Shown here in pieces: positions 17,339-26,404 of a DNA stretch of 64,000 nt; within the stretch, counting starts at the first letter, position 1, and the number at the start of each line of letters is the position of its first letter. The DNA comes from an uncultured Paracoccaceae bacterium (GTDB lineage Bacteria; Pseudomonadota; Alphaproteobacteria; Rhodobacterales; Rhodobacteraceae), in NCBI GenBank assembly GCA_937983405.1, contig CALJZN010000003.1:1-64000 (forward strand). The letters are read 5' to 3'. A program made the position numbers and the translations under genes. The notes below the pieces were generated by a model. It was not told the DNA's origin, searched no databases, and saw only the letters and a list, made by a program, of their open reading frames with translations.

Positions 17339-17594
17339 CCGGGATCCTGCGCCTGCGGCGCGGGGCAAAGCCTGACCGGACCTTGCCGGACCGCGGACCA
17401 TGCCGGACCGCGGCAGGCGCCCCGCCCCGCCCGATCCGGCAGCGGGCCGGGGAAGGTGCGGGCGAAGCTGCGGGCGATCCCGGTGGCGGGCCGACCGAAG
17501 CCCGCGGCGCCCCGCGGGCGGCAGCGCGGGCGGCATCGCCTCGGCCCCGGGCGGTGCCAGCCGGCGCGGTCGGGCCGGGATCCTGCGCCTGCGG
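17339..17594. repeat. 20-bp direct repeat bracketing 216 bp
   Basis: The same 20 bases (CCGGGATCCTGCGCCTGCGG) occur at 17339-17358 and 17575-17594 in the gap between the second quinone-reductase gene and the FAD-oxidase gene. The enclosed segment has no recognisable gene. The pair could mark a past insertion or duplication. Confidence 0.75.
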
Positions 17595-17608
17595 TCGCGC
17601 GCCCGCGG

Positions 17609-19015
17609 TCACTCGGCAGCCCGCATCTTGGGGTAGGCATACATCCGGTCGTAGCGCCAGTCGGGATCGTCCCAGGCGATCATCTTGCCGGGGTTGAGCA
17701 GCCCCTTCGGATCGGCCTCGCGCTTGAAGGCGAGTTGCCGGGCGTCCACCGTCTGGCGCCCCCCCTCCTCGAGCGTGTAGCGGTGGGGGTTGAAGATCAT
17801 GCAGCCGAGATCCTCGTGGATGCGCACGATCTCGTCCAGCCGCGCCTCGGTGGTGAATTTCACGATGGGCAGGCCCGCGAACATCACCCGCCCGCCCTCG
17901 CGCATCGCCTCGAGGTGCTGGAGCACCTCGGCGCCGAAGGTCCGCCGCACCGCCTCGATCTTTTCCAGCAGGTCGTCGCCGGCATAGCGGACCTGGAGGT
18001 AGGTGACCGTGGGGTCCACCTTGAGCGCCCGCAGGGTGGTGTGGTTCCAGCCGTATTCGAACACCGGCCCCGGCTCGCGCGGCCAGTCGGGCCGGTCGGA
18101 CCGCCAGATCACCCGGGCGCCGGGGCGGCGGGCGGTGAAGGTGGCGAAGGCGTCCATCGCATGGGGCGCGACCATCAGGCCCACCAGATGCTCGCCGTCG
18201 GCGATGTGGGGGCGGACGCGGGCGAAGTAGTCCTGCGCGATCGGCGCCTCGAAGACCGAGACGAGTTTCAGAAGGATGCCGTCCTCGGACGCGATGTCGA
18301 AGGCATACCGCGCCGCCTCGGGGAAGCCGGGGAGCGCCACGAACAGCTCGACCCAGTCGTAGGCGGGCGCGAGCGGCAGCTCCAGCTCGGTGATGATGCC
18401 GTTGGTGCCGTAGGCGTGGCTGACGCGGGCAAGCTCCTCGCCGCGGAAATCGAGCAGGCGCGGCGTGGCCTCCATCGTCGCCACCCGCAGGCGGATGATG
18501 TTGCCCAGATCGCGCAGGGCGCCCCAGCGGACCGAGCCGACCCCGCCCGAGCCCCCGGCGATGAAGCCGCCGACGGTGGCAGTGGCCCAGGTGGACGAGA
18601 ACATGCGGATCTCCTGCCCCGACTGCGCGCGGCAGGCCTCGTCGAGGTCCTTCAGCAGGCAGCCCGGTTCGACGACGACGCGGCCGGGGCGGATTTCCTT
18701 CACCCGGTCGAGGTTCTTGAGGTGCAGGATGCAGCCGCCCGCCAGCGGCATCGCCTGGCCGTAGTTGCCGGTGCCGGCGCCGCGGGTCGTCACCGGCACG
18801 TCGTGGGCGTAACAGACCCGCAGCACCTCGACCACCTCGGCCTCGCACCGCGGAGCGACCACGAAATCCCCGGCAAGGTGGTCCATCCGCGCCTTCAGGA
18901 CAGGCGAGTACCAGAAGAAATCGCGGCTTTTCGCCCGGATCGAGACGGGGTTGTCGTCGATCTCCAGATGCGCCAGCGCGGCGCGGGCGGCGGCGACGTT
19001 GGGGGGCAGCGTCAT
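17609..19015 (-). CDS. FAD-binding oxidoreductase (PCMH/GlcD type)
   Basis: A 468-residue FAD-linked oxidase of the PCMH (vanillyl-alcohol oxidase/glycolate oxidase) superfamily. The FAD-binding core is visible in PVTTRGAGTGNYGQAMPLAG (about 74-93), VEPGCLLKDLD and STWATATVGGFIAGGSGGVG, and the C-terminal end NPGKMIAWDD is typical of the family. No 4Fe-4S or membrane segments are seen, so it is probably a cytosolic oxidase or dehydrogenase. Its ATG overlaps the stop of the amidohydrolase gene. Substrate unknown, presumably an intermediate from the imported compound. Confidence 0.88.
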   Translation of the reverse strand: MTLPPNVAAARAALAHLEIDDNPVSIRAKSRDFFWYSPVLKARMDHLAGDFVVAPRCEAEVVEVLRVCYAHDVPVTTRGAGTGNYGQAMPLAGGCILHLKNLDRVKEIRPGRVVVEPGCLLKDLDEACRAQSGQEIRMFSSTWATATVGGFIAGGSGGVGSVRWGALRDLGNIIRLRVATMEATPRLLDFRGEELARVSHAYGTNGIITELELPLAPAYDWVELFVALPGFPEAARYAFDIASEDGILLKLVSVFEAPIAQDYFARVRPHIADGEHLVGLMVAPHAMDAFATFTARRPGARVIWRSDRPDWPREPGPVFEYGWNHTTLRALKVDPTVTYLQVRYAGDDLLEKIEAVRRTFGAEVLQHLEAMREGGRVMFAGLPIVKFTTEARLDEIVRIHEDLGCMIFNPHRYTLEEGGRQTVDARQLAFKREADPKGLLNPGKMIAWDDPDWRYDRMYAYPKMRAAE

Positions 19016-20298
19016 GCGGTCACCATGAGGGGGTCAAGCTCGGCATAGTCGGGAAGGCTGCGGTCGATGGCGCGGCCGGCGCGGAGCACCACGCGGTCGG
19101 CCTGCGGACGGGCAAACAGCTCGGTCCAGCTGCGCGCCTTGCAGATCACCAGGTCGGCGGGGGCACCGGGGGCCAGCGAGGGGGGGGCGAAGCCGCAGGC
19201 GGCGGCGGGGCGGTGGAGGACCGACAGCGCCCAGTCGTCGCGCGAATGGTCGAGATGGGCGATGCGCGTCGCCTCGCGCAGCACCTCGATCATGTCGAGA
19301 TCGCCGTAGGCATAGAACGGATCGCGGGTGTTGTCGGAGGCGAAGGAGACGGGAATGCCCCGCGCGGCCATCTCGTGCACCAGCGTCACGCCGCGCCAGC
19401 GCGGGGTGCGCCCGGCCCCGCCGCGGTCCTGCAGGTAGAGGTTGCACATCGGCAGCGAGACGATGTGCAGCCCCGCCTTCGCCACCAGATCGAGCGTGGC
19501 CAGCGCCTCGGCCTCGGGCTGCACGGCCAGCGAGCAGCAATGGCCCACCACCACCGGCGCGTCGAAGCCGGTTTCCAGCACCGTCTCGGCGATGACCCGC
19601 AGCGTGGCGACCGAAGGATCGCCGGTCTCGTCGGCGTGGAAGTCGGCCGCAAGCCCGCGTTCGGCGGCAAGGCGGAAGAAGGCGCGCAGCCGGTCGCGCA
19701 GGTCGGGCATCGGGTAGGTGACCGCGCCGAGCACTCCGCCCGAGGCCGCCACGATGTCGGCCGTGTCGCGGAAGGGTCCGTCGGCCTCGACCCCGTCGAT
19801 CGCCACGAGGCAGGCGGCCTGAAGCTCGATCCGCCCGCGCCACTCGGTGCGCAGCTCGCGGAACACGGCAAAGCTGATGCCGTCCTGCGGCGGGCGGGCG
19901 TCGAGATGGGTGCGGATCGCCCGCGTCCCGTGGGCGTAGGCGCAGCGCAGGGCGAAGTCCATGCGCGCGCGTACGTCCTCGGCCCGCCAGCGCGCCGCGC
20001 GGTCGCCCTCGACCGTGGCCAGCGCGCCGGCAAAGCTGCCGTCGGGGTTGGGCGCGCGGGGCCAGATGTGCCCCTTGTCGAGATGGGTGTGCATGTCGAT
20101 GAAGGCGGGCAGCACCATCGCCCCGCGCAGGTCCAGCTCGGCCGTCCCGGGGGGGGCTGCCCCGTCCTCGGCCAGGCGCCCGCCCGCAAGCGTGAGGGCG
20201 GTGCGCGCAAGGTCCCCCGGCTGCCCCAAAAGGCAGGCCGGCACGGTCGCGTTGACCAGCCGCAGGCGCGGCGCGTCGGGCAGGGTGAGGAAATCCAT
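19012..20298 (-). CDS. cytosine-deaminase-like amidohydrolase
   Basis: A 428-residue metal-dependent amidohydrolase close to the cytosine deaminase/CodA group. Motifs include FIDMHTHLDKGHIW (metal HxH), RTHLDARPPQDG, DFHADETGD, VVGHCCSLAVQ and FASDNTRDPFY (catalytic Asp). These are the cytosine deaminase/isoguanine deaminase landmarks. ATG at 20298 with GGGAG upstream overlaps the permease stop (ATGA). It probably deaminates or opens an N-heterocycle brought in by the adjoining importer. Confidence 0.9.
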   Translation of the reverse strand: MDFLTLPDAPRLRLVNATVPACLLGQPGDLARTALTLAGGRLAEDGAAPPGTAELDLRGAMVLPAFIDMHTHLDKGHIWPRAPNPDGSFAGALATVEGDRAARWRAEDVRARMDFALRCAYAHGTRAIRTHLDARPPQDGISFAVFRELRTEWRGRIELQAACLVAIDGVEADGPFRDTADIVAASGGVLGAVTYPMPDLRDRLRAFFRLAAERGLAADFHADETGDPSVATLRVIAETVLETGFDAPVVVGHCCSLAVQPEAEALATLDLVAKAGLHIVSLPMCNLYLQDRGGAGRTPRWRGVTLVHEMAARGIPVSFASDNTRDPFYAYGDLDMIEVLREATRIAHLDHSRDDWALSVLHRPAAACGFAPPSLAPGAPADLVICKARSWTELFARPQADRVVLRAGRAIDRSLPDYAELDPLMVTA

Positions 20299-21173
20299 CA
20301 CGTCTCCCGCTTCAGCGCGCTTTCGTGCCACTTGTGCAGGAGAAGCCAGGACAGCGCCGAGATGAGAAGGTAAATCGCGATTCCCGTCAGCACGATCAGG
20401 ATCAGCGCCGAAAACATCCGCGGGATCTGCATCCGGTAGCTCGACTCGAGGATGCGGAACGCAAGCCCCGCCGCCTGCCCGCCCGAGCCCATGGTGAACT
20501 CGGCCACCACCGCCCCGATCAGCGCCAGCCCCCCGGCGATGCGCAGGCCGCCCAGGAAATAGGGCAGCGCCGCGGGCAACTGAAGATAGCGCAGCCGCTG
20601 CCAGCGGCTGGCGCGGTAGATCGCCATCAGGTCGCGCAGGTTGTGGTCGGACGATTTCAGGCCGATGGCGGTGTTCGACAGGATCGGGAAGAAGGCCACG
20701 ATCCAGGCGATGAACAGCACCCGCGCGATGTGGCTGTCGATGTAGATGAAGATCAACGGCGCGATGGCGATGATCGGGGTGACTTGCAGCACCACCATGT
20801 AGGGAAACAGCGACAGCTCGATCCAGCGCGACTGGGTGAACAGGATCGCCAGCCCCGCCCCGCCCAGGACGGCCAGCGCCAGCGCCATCAGGGTTACCCG
20901 CAGCGTCGTCCACCAGCTGCCCGACAGGGTGCCGAAGTCGCGCGCCAGCGTCTCGGCCACCAGGACCGGGCCGGGCAGGCGGTAATGCGGAACCTCCCAC
21001 GCCACGACATACCATTGCCACAGGCCGATCAGCGCCAGAAACACCGCGAACGGCAGCAGCCAGCGGGCGATCCGCTCGCGCCGTTCCGCGGCCAGCCGCG
21101 CGACCTCTTCGGCATCGACGACCGGGGCGGCGGCGGCCGCGGACGCGAGGCGGGCGGGGTCGGCGAGGGTCAT
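20298..21173 (-). CDS. ABC transporter permease (SsuC/TauC/ThiX-like)
   Basis: A 291-residue inner-membrane permease of the nitrate/sulfonate/taurine and pyrimidine-precursor importer group. It has an N-terminal cytosolic extension of about 38 residues, then six hydrophobic segments, with the ATPase-contact loop around IYRASRWQRLRYLQLPAALPYFLGGLRI (EAA-like). It pairs with the ATPase and binding-protein genes directly upstream. Only one permease gene is present, so it is likely a homodimer. Confidence 0.92.
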   Translation of the reverse strand: MTLADPARLASAAAAAPVVDAEEVARLAAERRERIARWLLPFAVFLALIGLWQWYVVAWEVPHYRLPGPVLVAETLARDFGTLSGSWWTTLRVTLMALALAVLGGAGLAILFTQSRWIELSLFPYMVVLQVTPIIAIAPLIFIYIDSHIARVLFIAWIVAFFPILSNTAIGLKSSDHNLRDLMAIYRASRWQRLRYLQLPAALPYFLGGLRIAGGLALIGAVVAEFTMGSGGQAAGLAFRILESSYRMQIPRMFSALILIVLTGIAIYLLISALSWLLLHKWHESALKRET

Positions 21174-21191
21174 GCGGGCGCTCCCGTCGGT

Positions 21192-22007
21192 TCAGCCGTC
21201 ATGGGCGGTGCCCTCCATGGCCTGCGCCAGCGCCTCGGACGCGGCGCGGCAGTGGTCAACATAGTCGGTCGAGGTGCGGAACGCCTCGCTGCGCGGGTAG
21301 GGTTCGCTCACGCCCAGCTCGCGGATCACCCGGCCGGGCCGGGCGGCCATGATGACGATGCGGTCCGACAGGAACACGCTTTCGAAGACCGAATGGGTGA
21401 CGAAGATCACCGTGCAGCCCAGCTTGGCCCGCATCTCCAGCAGGTCGTTGTTGAGCTTGAAGCGCGTGATCTCGTCCAGCGCGGCGAAGGGTTCGTCCAT
21501 CAGGATCAGGCGCGGGCGCGTCACCAGCGCCCGGGCGATCGAGACGCGCATCTTCATGCCGCCCGACAGCTCGCGCGGATAGGCGTGCCGGAACCGCAGC
21601 AGGCCCACGGTCGTCAGCGCCTCTTCGATCTGCGGCAGCGCCGCGCGCCGCGACACGCCCCGCAGGCGCAGCGGCAGCCAGACGTTCTCGGACACCGTGG
21701 CCCAGGGCATCAGCGTGGGTTCCTGGAACACCACGCCCAGCGTCTCGCGTGCCTGCGCGTCCTCCCAGCGCACCCGGCCGCGCGTGGGCTGGATCAGCCC
21801 CGCGATCAGCCGCAGCGCGGTGGACTTGCCGCAGCCCGAGGGGCCCAGCAACGACACGAAGTCGCCCGGCCGGACCTCGAGCGTCATGTCGCGCAGCGCC
21901 ACCACGTCGCGGCCGAACAGCTTGTCCACATGCTCGAGCGCCAGCAGCAGCGGCCGCGCAGCCCCCGCGGCCGGGGCGGCCGCGGGGGCGGAGAGGCGGG
22001 CGGCCAT
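21192..22007 (-). CDS. ABC transporter ATPase (SsuB/TauB/ThiZ-like)
   Basis: A 271-residue ATPase energising the importer. Walker A is GPSGCGKST, the Q loop FQEPTLMPW, the signature LSGGMKMRVSIARAL and Walker B LILMDEPFAALDE. The ATG at 22007 overlaps the stop codon of the binding-protein gene (ATGA). The low-complexity Ala/Pro leader before LLLALEHVDK may be untranslated in practice but no better start is visible. Confidence 0.93.
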   Translation of the reverse strand: MAARLSAPAAAPAAGAARPLLLALEHVDKLFGRDVVALRDMTLEVRPGDFVSLLGPSGCGKSTALRLIAGLIQPTRGRVRWEDAQARETLGVVFQEPTLMPWATVSENVWLPLRLRGVSRRAALPQIEEALTTVGLLRFRHAYPRELSGGMKMRVSIARALVTRPRLILMDEPFAALDEITRFKLNNDLLEMRAKLGCTVIFVTHSVFESVFLSDRIVIMAARPGRVIRELGVSEPYPRSEAFRTSTDYVDHCRAASEALAQAMEGTAHDG

Positions 22008-23026
22008 CACTTGCCGAGCAGCGCCTGCGAGACCGGCAGCGACACGCCCTTGTTGGTGAAGGCAAGCGTGAAGCCCTTGGTATAGTCGACATCGGCTGCC
22101 ACCACACCCACGGCCGCCATCTTGTCGAAGAACGCCTTCATCCGCGCCTCGGTCATGGCGCCGATGCCCAGCGTCGCGGCATCGCCCGAATCGACGATGC
22201 CGTAGGACTTCAGCGCCGCGATCGAATAGGCGAGCTGGTCGTCCGTCATCTCGGGGTTGTCCGCCTTGATCTTCGCCAGGGCCGCGGCGTTGTCGCCGTA
22301 AAGGAAGTTCGCCCAGCCGATGGCCGAGCCCTCGACGAAGCATTTCACCACCTCGGGCCTGCGGTCGATGGTGGGCTGCATCGTCACGATCATGGTGGAA
22401 TAGGCGGGATAGCCTTGGTCGGCCAGCAGCCAGACATCGGGCTTGAAGCCCGCCTGCTGCTCGATGGCGAAGGGCTCGGAGGTGACGTAGCCCTGCTGCG
22501 CCGAGTCGGGGTTGGCGATGAAGGCGGCGGGGTTGAACGTGTAGGGCACGCGCCGCGCGGGGTCGAAGCCGTATTCGCTCTGCAGCCACAGGAAATAGGT
22601 GACGAACCCCTCGTCGCCGATGATGTAGGTGGGCAGCGCCGCGACATCGGCGAAGGTGGCGGCCCGGCCCGGATGGGTCATCAGGACTTGCGGATCCTTC
22701 TGGAAGTCGGCGGCGACGGCGACCATCGGGATGCCCTCCTGCACCGCCGAGAGCACGCCCAGAGGGCCGCCCATGTAGAAGTCGATGCGCCCGGCGAGCA
22801 GCTGCGCGCGGTTGTTCACCTGCGGACCGCCCGGAAGAATCGTCACGTCGATCCCGCAGGCGGCATAGGTGCCGTCGACCACGGCCTGATAGTAGCCGCC
22901 ATGTTCGGCCTGGGCGACCCAGTTGGTGCCGAAGGTCACGGACGTCTGGGACAGGGCGGGGCCCGCGGCCGTGCAGGCAGCGGCGAGGGCGGCGAGGGTC
23001 GCGGGGGCCGAGGGTCTGGACAGCAT
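22007..23026 (-). CDS. ABC transporter substrate-binding protein (NMT1/ThiY-like)
   Basis: A 339-residue periplasmic binding protein with a signal peptide (MLSRPSAPATLAALAAACTA). The mature part contains FGTNWVAQAEHGGYYQAVVDG, the NMT1/THI5-like opening shared by binding proteins for hydroxymethylpyrimidine precursors, nitrate, sulfonates and related compounds. ATG at 23026 follows GGGAGAGATCC. It is the first gene of the operon. The aromatic-rich opening and neighbouring deaminase favour a pyrimidine-like ligand, which is inference. Confidence 0.9.
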   Translation of the reverse strand: MLSRPSAPATLAALAAACTAAGPALSQTSVTFGTNWVAQAEHGGYYQAVVDGTYAACGIDVTILPGGPQVNNRAQLLAGRIDFYMGGPLGVLSAVQEGIPMVAVAADFQKDPQVLMTHPGRAATFADVAALPTYIIGDEGFVTYFLWLQSEYGFDPARRVPYTFNPAAFIANPDSAQQGYVTSEPFAIEQQAGFKPDVWLLADQGYPAYSTMIVTMQPTIDRRPEVVKCFVEGSAIGWANFLYGDNAAALAKIKADNPEMTDDQLAYSIAALKSYGIVDSGDAATLGIGAMTEARMKAFFDKMAAVGVVAADVDYTKGFTLAFTNKGVSLPVSQALLGK

Positions 23027-23087
23027 GGATCTCTCCCGTGCAAAGATTGCGATTCCCGGCGGAACCCTAGCAGTCCGCCGCGACGGG

Positions 23088-23113
23088 GCACGGCAATCGG
23101 CAGGCTGCCGTGC
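23088..23113. promoter_or_regulatory. inverted repeat in the divergent operon/rid promoter region
   Basis: GCACGGCA (23088-23095) and TGCCGTGC (23106-23113) form an 8-bp palindrome with a 10-bp centre between the two divergent starts (23026 and 23266), and flanking CGAC/GTCG can extend the pairing with a bulge. It could be an operator or a leader hairpin; I do not recognise the binding protein and no known riboswitch matches. Confidence 0.35.
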
Positions 23114-23265
23114 GTCGCCGCGCGACATTGCCCGAAACAGTGGCAAGGCCGCAAGCGTTGCCCCAGATATTGGCCGCCGGCTGGCGGGAGGCAAGCCCCG
23201 GGATCGGCGAAGCCGGTCGGCTCGCCGCGGCGCCGGGGCAGACTGCGGCAGGAGGGCGTGGGGAC

Positions 23266-23658
23266 ATGATGCGGATGCTGATGCCCGGGGCGCTGCCCCC
23301 GCCCTTTGCGCGCTATGCCCACGGGGTCGAGGTGCCGGCCGGGTGGCGGCTGGTGGCGACCTCGGGGCAGTTGCCGCTGGCCGCCGACGGGTCCGTGCCC
23401 GAGGGCGCCGAAGCGCAGGCGCGGCTGTGCCTGGCGCATTGCGCGGCGATCCTCGCCGAGGCCGGGATGGGGCCGGCCGATGTCGTGCGCATCAACGCCT
23501 TCGTCACCGACCGGGCGCATATGGCGGGCTACATGGCGGCCCGCGACGCCTGGCTTGCGGGCGTGGCGCGGCTGCCGGCCTCGACGCTGGTGATCGTCGC
23601 GGGGTTCACCCGGCCCGAGTTCCTGGTCGAGGTGGAGGTGACCGCGGCGGCGATCTGA
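23266..23658 (+). CDS. Rid-family (YjgF/YER057c/UK114) protein
   Basis: A 130-residue member of the Rid superfamily, whose best-known members hydrolyse reactive enamine/imine intermediates released by PLP enzymes or pyrimidine catabolism. The ATG at 23266 has GGAGG 10 nt upstream. FARYAHGVEVPAGWRLVATSGQLP and DVVRINAFVTDRAHMAGYM are typical; the RidA arginine is replaced in the usual position, so it may be a Rid4-7 subtype rather than RidA itself. It is divergent from the eight-gene operon, which makes imine-releasing chemistry there plausible. Confidence 0.85.
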   Translation: MMRMLMPGALPPPFARYAHGVEVPAGWRLVATSGQLPLAADGSVPEGAEAQARLCLAHCAAILAEAGMGPADVVRINAFVTDRAHMAGYMAARDAWLAGVARLPASTLVIVAGFTRPEFLVEVEVTAAAI

Positions 23659-23899
23659 GGCGGCGATCTGACCCGCCCCGCGCCCGGACCGGAGCCCGGC
23701 CGGCGCGGGCGCGCTCGGCAGCAGGCACGCCGCCGCGACGCCCGCCGCCCCCCACCGCACGTCCCGGCACCGGGCCGGGCCTGCCGGCCGCGCCCGGCGG
23801 CCGGGTTGTGCCGAAACCGCCGGGGGTGCGGCCGCGCCGGCTTGACCAGAGGGCCGGATCGGCGGCACCAAGGGGCGGTCAGGAAAAGGACGTTGCCTC

Positions 23900-24238
23900 A
23901 TGTCGACTCCCCCCGCCTCACCCGGCACGCGCTCGCACCTCGGCGCGGCCTCGAAAGTGGTCGGCGACCTCGAGTTTCCGGGCCTCGTCGAGATGCTCGG
24001 CACGGTCGAGGGGCGGGTGACCGCGGCAGCGATCCTGCTGGAGGCGGAGGGCGATGCCTCGGGCACCCTCATCGCCGGGAGCGTCGCGATCAAGGGCCGC
24101 TTCGACGGCGAGATCGCGGCCGGGCAGGTGCGCCTGTTCGCCGGCGCCCGGGTGACCGGGCAGATCGCCTACGACACGCTCGGCATCGACGAGGGCGCCG
24201 AGGTCAACGCGGTCTGCACCCGCCGCCCGTCGTCCTGA
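23900..24238 (+). CDS. bactofilin
   Basis: A 112-residue bactofilin (DUF583), a beta-helical protein that self-assembles into filaments at the membrane and scaffolds envelope enzymes. The core has regular turns with small residues (VGDLEFPGLVEMLGTVEGRV, AGSVAIKGRFDGEIAAGQV, AGARVTGQIAYDTLGIDEGA). It is short compared with longer bactofilins and has only brief tails. It stands alone and is convergent with the aldose epimerase gene. Confidence 0.85.
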   Translation: MSTPPASPGTRSHLGAASKVVGDLEFPGLVEMLGTVEGRVTAAAILLEAEGDASGTLIAGSVAIKGRFDGEIAAGQVRLFAGARVTGQIAYDTLGIDEGAEVNAVCTRRPSS

Positions 24239-24242
24239 AGCC

Positions 24243-24258
24243 GGGGCGCGCGCGCCCC
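24243..24258. terminator. palindrome between convergent genes
   Basis: A perfect 16-bp GC palindrome (GGGGCGCG/CGCGCCCC) in the 21-bp gap between the convergent bactofilin and aldose epimerase genes. It could act as a two-way terminator stem; there is no T tract on either side. Confidence 0.35.
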
Positions 24259-24259
24259 C

Positions 24260-25324
24260 TCAGCCCCCGCCCCGGCCGCTGCCGCCGCCTCCGATACCGC
24301 CTTTGCCGCCGCGCCCGATACCGCCGGGGCGCGTCAGGCGCCAGCGGGTCGTCTGGGCATAGGCGCCGCCCGCCGCCAGCGCCACCGACGGAAAGTCGGG
24401 CCGGTTCGGCGCGTCGGGCCAGCCCTGCGGTTCCAGCGCCAGCCCGCCGAAGCGCGCCGTCTCGCGCCCCGAAAGGTCGCGGAACGGCGCCGAGGTCAGC
24501 CCCGACCCGTCGTAGACCTGCAGGCCCGGCTCGGTCGTCTCCAGCGTCAGGGCAAGGCCCGACCGGCCGGTCAGGCGCGCGGCCAGGACCGGGGCGGGGC
24601 GGCGCGCCGGCGCAAGGCAGAAGCAGTGGTCGAGGTCCGGCGGCAGGGCCAGCACGCGGCCCGCGCGGAAGTCAAGGCGCGTGCCGGTCACCGGGGCGGG
24701 CGGCCCGGCGGGCAGGCGCCGGTCGTCCACGGGCAGGTAGTGGTGGGCCGCCACCTCCAGCATCTGCCCCGCGATGGTCGGCGCGGGGTCGAGCGTCCAG
24801 TAGCTGTGATTGGCCAGGTTGATCCAGGTCGGCGCATCGGTCGTGGCCGTCAGCGCGAGGGTCATCGCGGCCCCAGGACCCAGCGCGAAGCGCGCGACCA
24901 GATGGCGGTTGCCGGGAAAGCCGCCCAGCCCGTCGGGCAGGTCGAGCGCCAGCGTGACCGCATCGGCCGTCGCCGCCACGATCCGCCAGACCCGGGCATG
25001 GGTGCCGCCGGTGCCGCCGTGCAGCGTGCTGGTGCCGTCGTTGGCCTCGAAGGCATGGGTTCTGCCGGCAAGGCTGGCGCTGGCGCCCGCGATCCGGTTG
25101 GCGACGGGGCCGACGACCGGCCCCGCATAGGCCATCGGCCCCTCGTAGGCCGCCAGGCTGTCGCTGCCCAGCGTCAGCGGCCAGCCAACCCCGTCGAGCC
25201 GCAGGTCCTGCAGCCGGGCGCCGTAGGTCAGCACCGCGGCGCGCAGCGCCCCCCGGGCCAGTGCGATGCGGTGGACGGTGCGGCCGTCGGCGGTCTGCCC
25301 GAAGGGCGCGATCTGGGCGGACAA
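24260..25324 (-). CDS. aldose 1-epimerase
   Basis: A 354-residue aldose epimerase (mutarotase, GalM-like) that interconverts alpha and beta anomers of aldoses. Active-site motifs are [24 protein letters not shown] (catalytic His region), [10 protein letters not shown] and the C-terminal [13 protein letters not shown] with [13 protein letters not shown] (catalytic Glu). The start is TTG at 25324, supported by GGAGG 6 nt upstream. The C-terminus ends in a Gly/Arg-rich low-complexity tail of about 25 residues. Confidence 0.92.
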   Translation of the reverse strand: MSAQIAPFGQTADGRTVHRIALARGALRAAVLTYGARLQDLRLDGVGWPLTLGSDSLAAYEGPMAYAGPVVGPVANRIAGASASLAGRTHAFEANDGTSTLHGGTGGTHARVWRIVAATADAVTLALDLPDGLGGFPGNRHLVARFALGPGAAMTLALTATTDAPTWINLANHSYWTLDPAPTIAGQMLEVAAHHYLPVDDRRLPAGPPAPVTGTRLDFRAGRVLALPPDLDHCFCLAPARRPAPVLAARLTGRSGLALTLETTEPGLQVYDGSGLTSAPFRDLSGRETARFGGLALEPQGWPDAPNRPDFPSVALAAGGAYAQTTRWRLTRPGGIGRGGKGGIGGGGSGRGGG

Positions 25325-25411
25325 GGCGGCCTCCGTCGGCTGCGGCCGGGCGCATCCTGCGGCGCGCCGCGGCGCAAGGCAAGGGCGGGGGCGACGGGCC
25401 GGCCGTGCGCG

Positions 25412-26269
25412 CTAGCCGGACGGGCAACCGCGCAGGTCCACCGCCTCGTCCGCCGCGATCAGCGTCAACCGCATCCCGCTGCGGTCCAGCGCGAAGGGGC
25501 GCCCCTCCTCGGGCACCAGATCGGCCACCACCTGCAGCCCGCCCGGCGCCGGCGCGACCCGCGCCTCGGACACCCAGACGCCGGCGGCATCGGTCTCGAC
25601 CGCCGCGGCGCGGAAGCGCGCGGGGCGCGGCAACTCCACCTCGGCCGTCAGCCGCAGCCCGTCGGCGATGGGCTCCAGCCGGCAGCGCAGGCGGGTGACG
25701 CCGGCCTCGCCCGGCGCAAGCGGCCGGTCGGCAAGGGCCGCGGCAATGGCCGGGTCGGCAGCGCCGGGTGCGACCAGCCGCGAGTCCAGCCGCAGCGTCA
25801 CCGGCATGCAGACATCCTCGCAGACGCCGAGCTGGACCAGCGCGCGCAGCTCCACCGTGCCGCTGCCGTCGGCCGGGCGCACCTCGATCGGCAGCACCAG
25901 CCGGTCGCGGTAGCCGATGGTGCGGTCGCGCCCCTGTTCGATCACCTCGGGCCGCGGCCAGTGCAGCCGCAGCTCGCCAAGGTTGCCCGACCCCGACCAG
26001 TCGAAATCGGGCGGGATGCCGGCCTCGCCCGGGGCGCGCCAGTAGGTCTTCCACCCCGGTGCAAGGGTCAGGGCAAGCGCCGCCATGTGGGTGCCCCGCG
26101 CGGTGCGCCAGCCGGGCAGAAGGCGCGCGGCCACCACCTCCGACGCCGCCGGCCCGCCCTGCGCCGCAGCGGGGGCGGCAAGCGGCGCGGCCAGCCCGAG
26201 GGCCGCGGCGGCGATCAGCGCGGCCGGATGCAGGCGACGGCGGCAGGGAACGGGCGAGAGGGCGACCAT
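25412..26269 (-). CDS. DsbD N-terminal-domain-like exported protein
   Basis: A 285-residue exported protein with a signal peptide ending near APAAAQ. It has the DsbD-alpha/DsbC-type immunoglobulin-like fold: [19 protein letters not shown], then VCEDVCMPV with a CxxxC pair that in DsbD relays electrons in the periplasm. No membrane electron-transfer domain or thioredoxin domain follows in this gene or its neighbours, so its redox partner must be encoded elsewhere. Confidence 0.82.
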   Translation of the reverse strand: MVALSPVPCRRRLHPAALIAAAALGLAAPLAAPAAAQGGPAASEVVAARLLPGWRTARGTHMAALALTLAPGWKTYWRAPGEAGIPPDFDWSGSGNLGELRLHWPRPEVIEQGRDRTIGYRDRLVLPIEVRPADGSGTVELRALVQLGVCEDVCMPVTLRLDSRLVAPGAADPAIAAALADRPLAPGEAGVTRLRCRLEPIADGLRLTAEVELPRPARFRAAAVETDAAGVWVSEARVAPAPGGLQVVADLVPEEGRPFALDRSGMRLTLIAADEAVDLRGCPSG

Positions 26270-26404
26270 GCGCGCGACACTAGGCGCTGCGCGCGGCCGA
26301 TGAAATCACATTCCGGCGAAACGCTCGGCGGCGGGCGCCCGCGGGGCATTGCGCCGCGCGCGCCGCCGGCCGACCATGGACCGGGCAGAGGGGCGGCGAC
26401 TCGG

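Noticed and set aside
23027..23265. TPP riboswitch upstream of the ThiY-like importer
   Set aside because: No CUGAGA-type core or second conserved arm is present.
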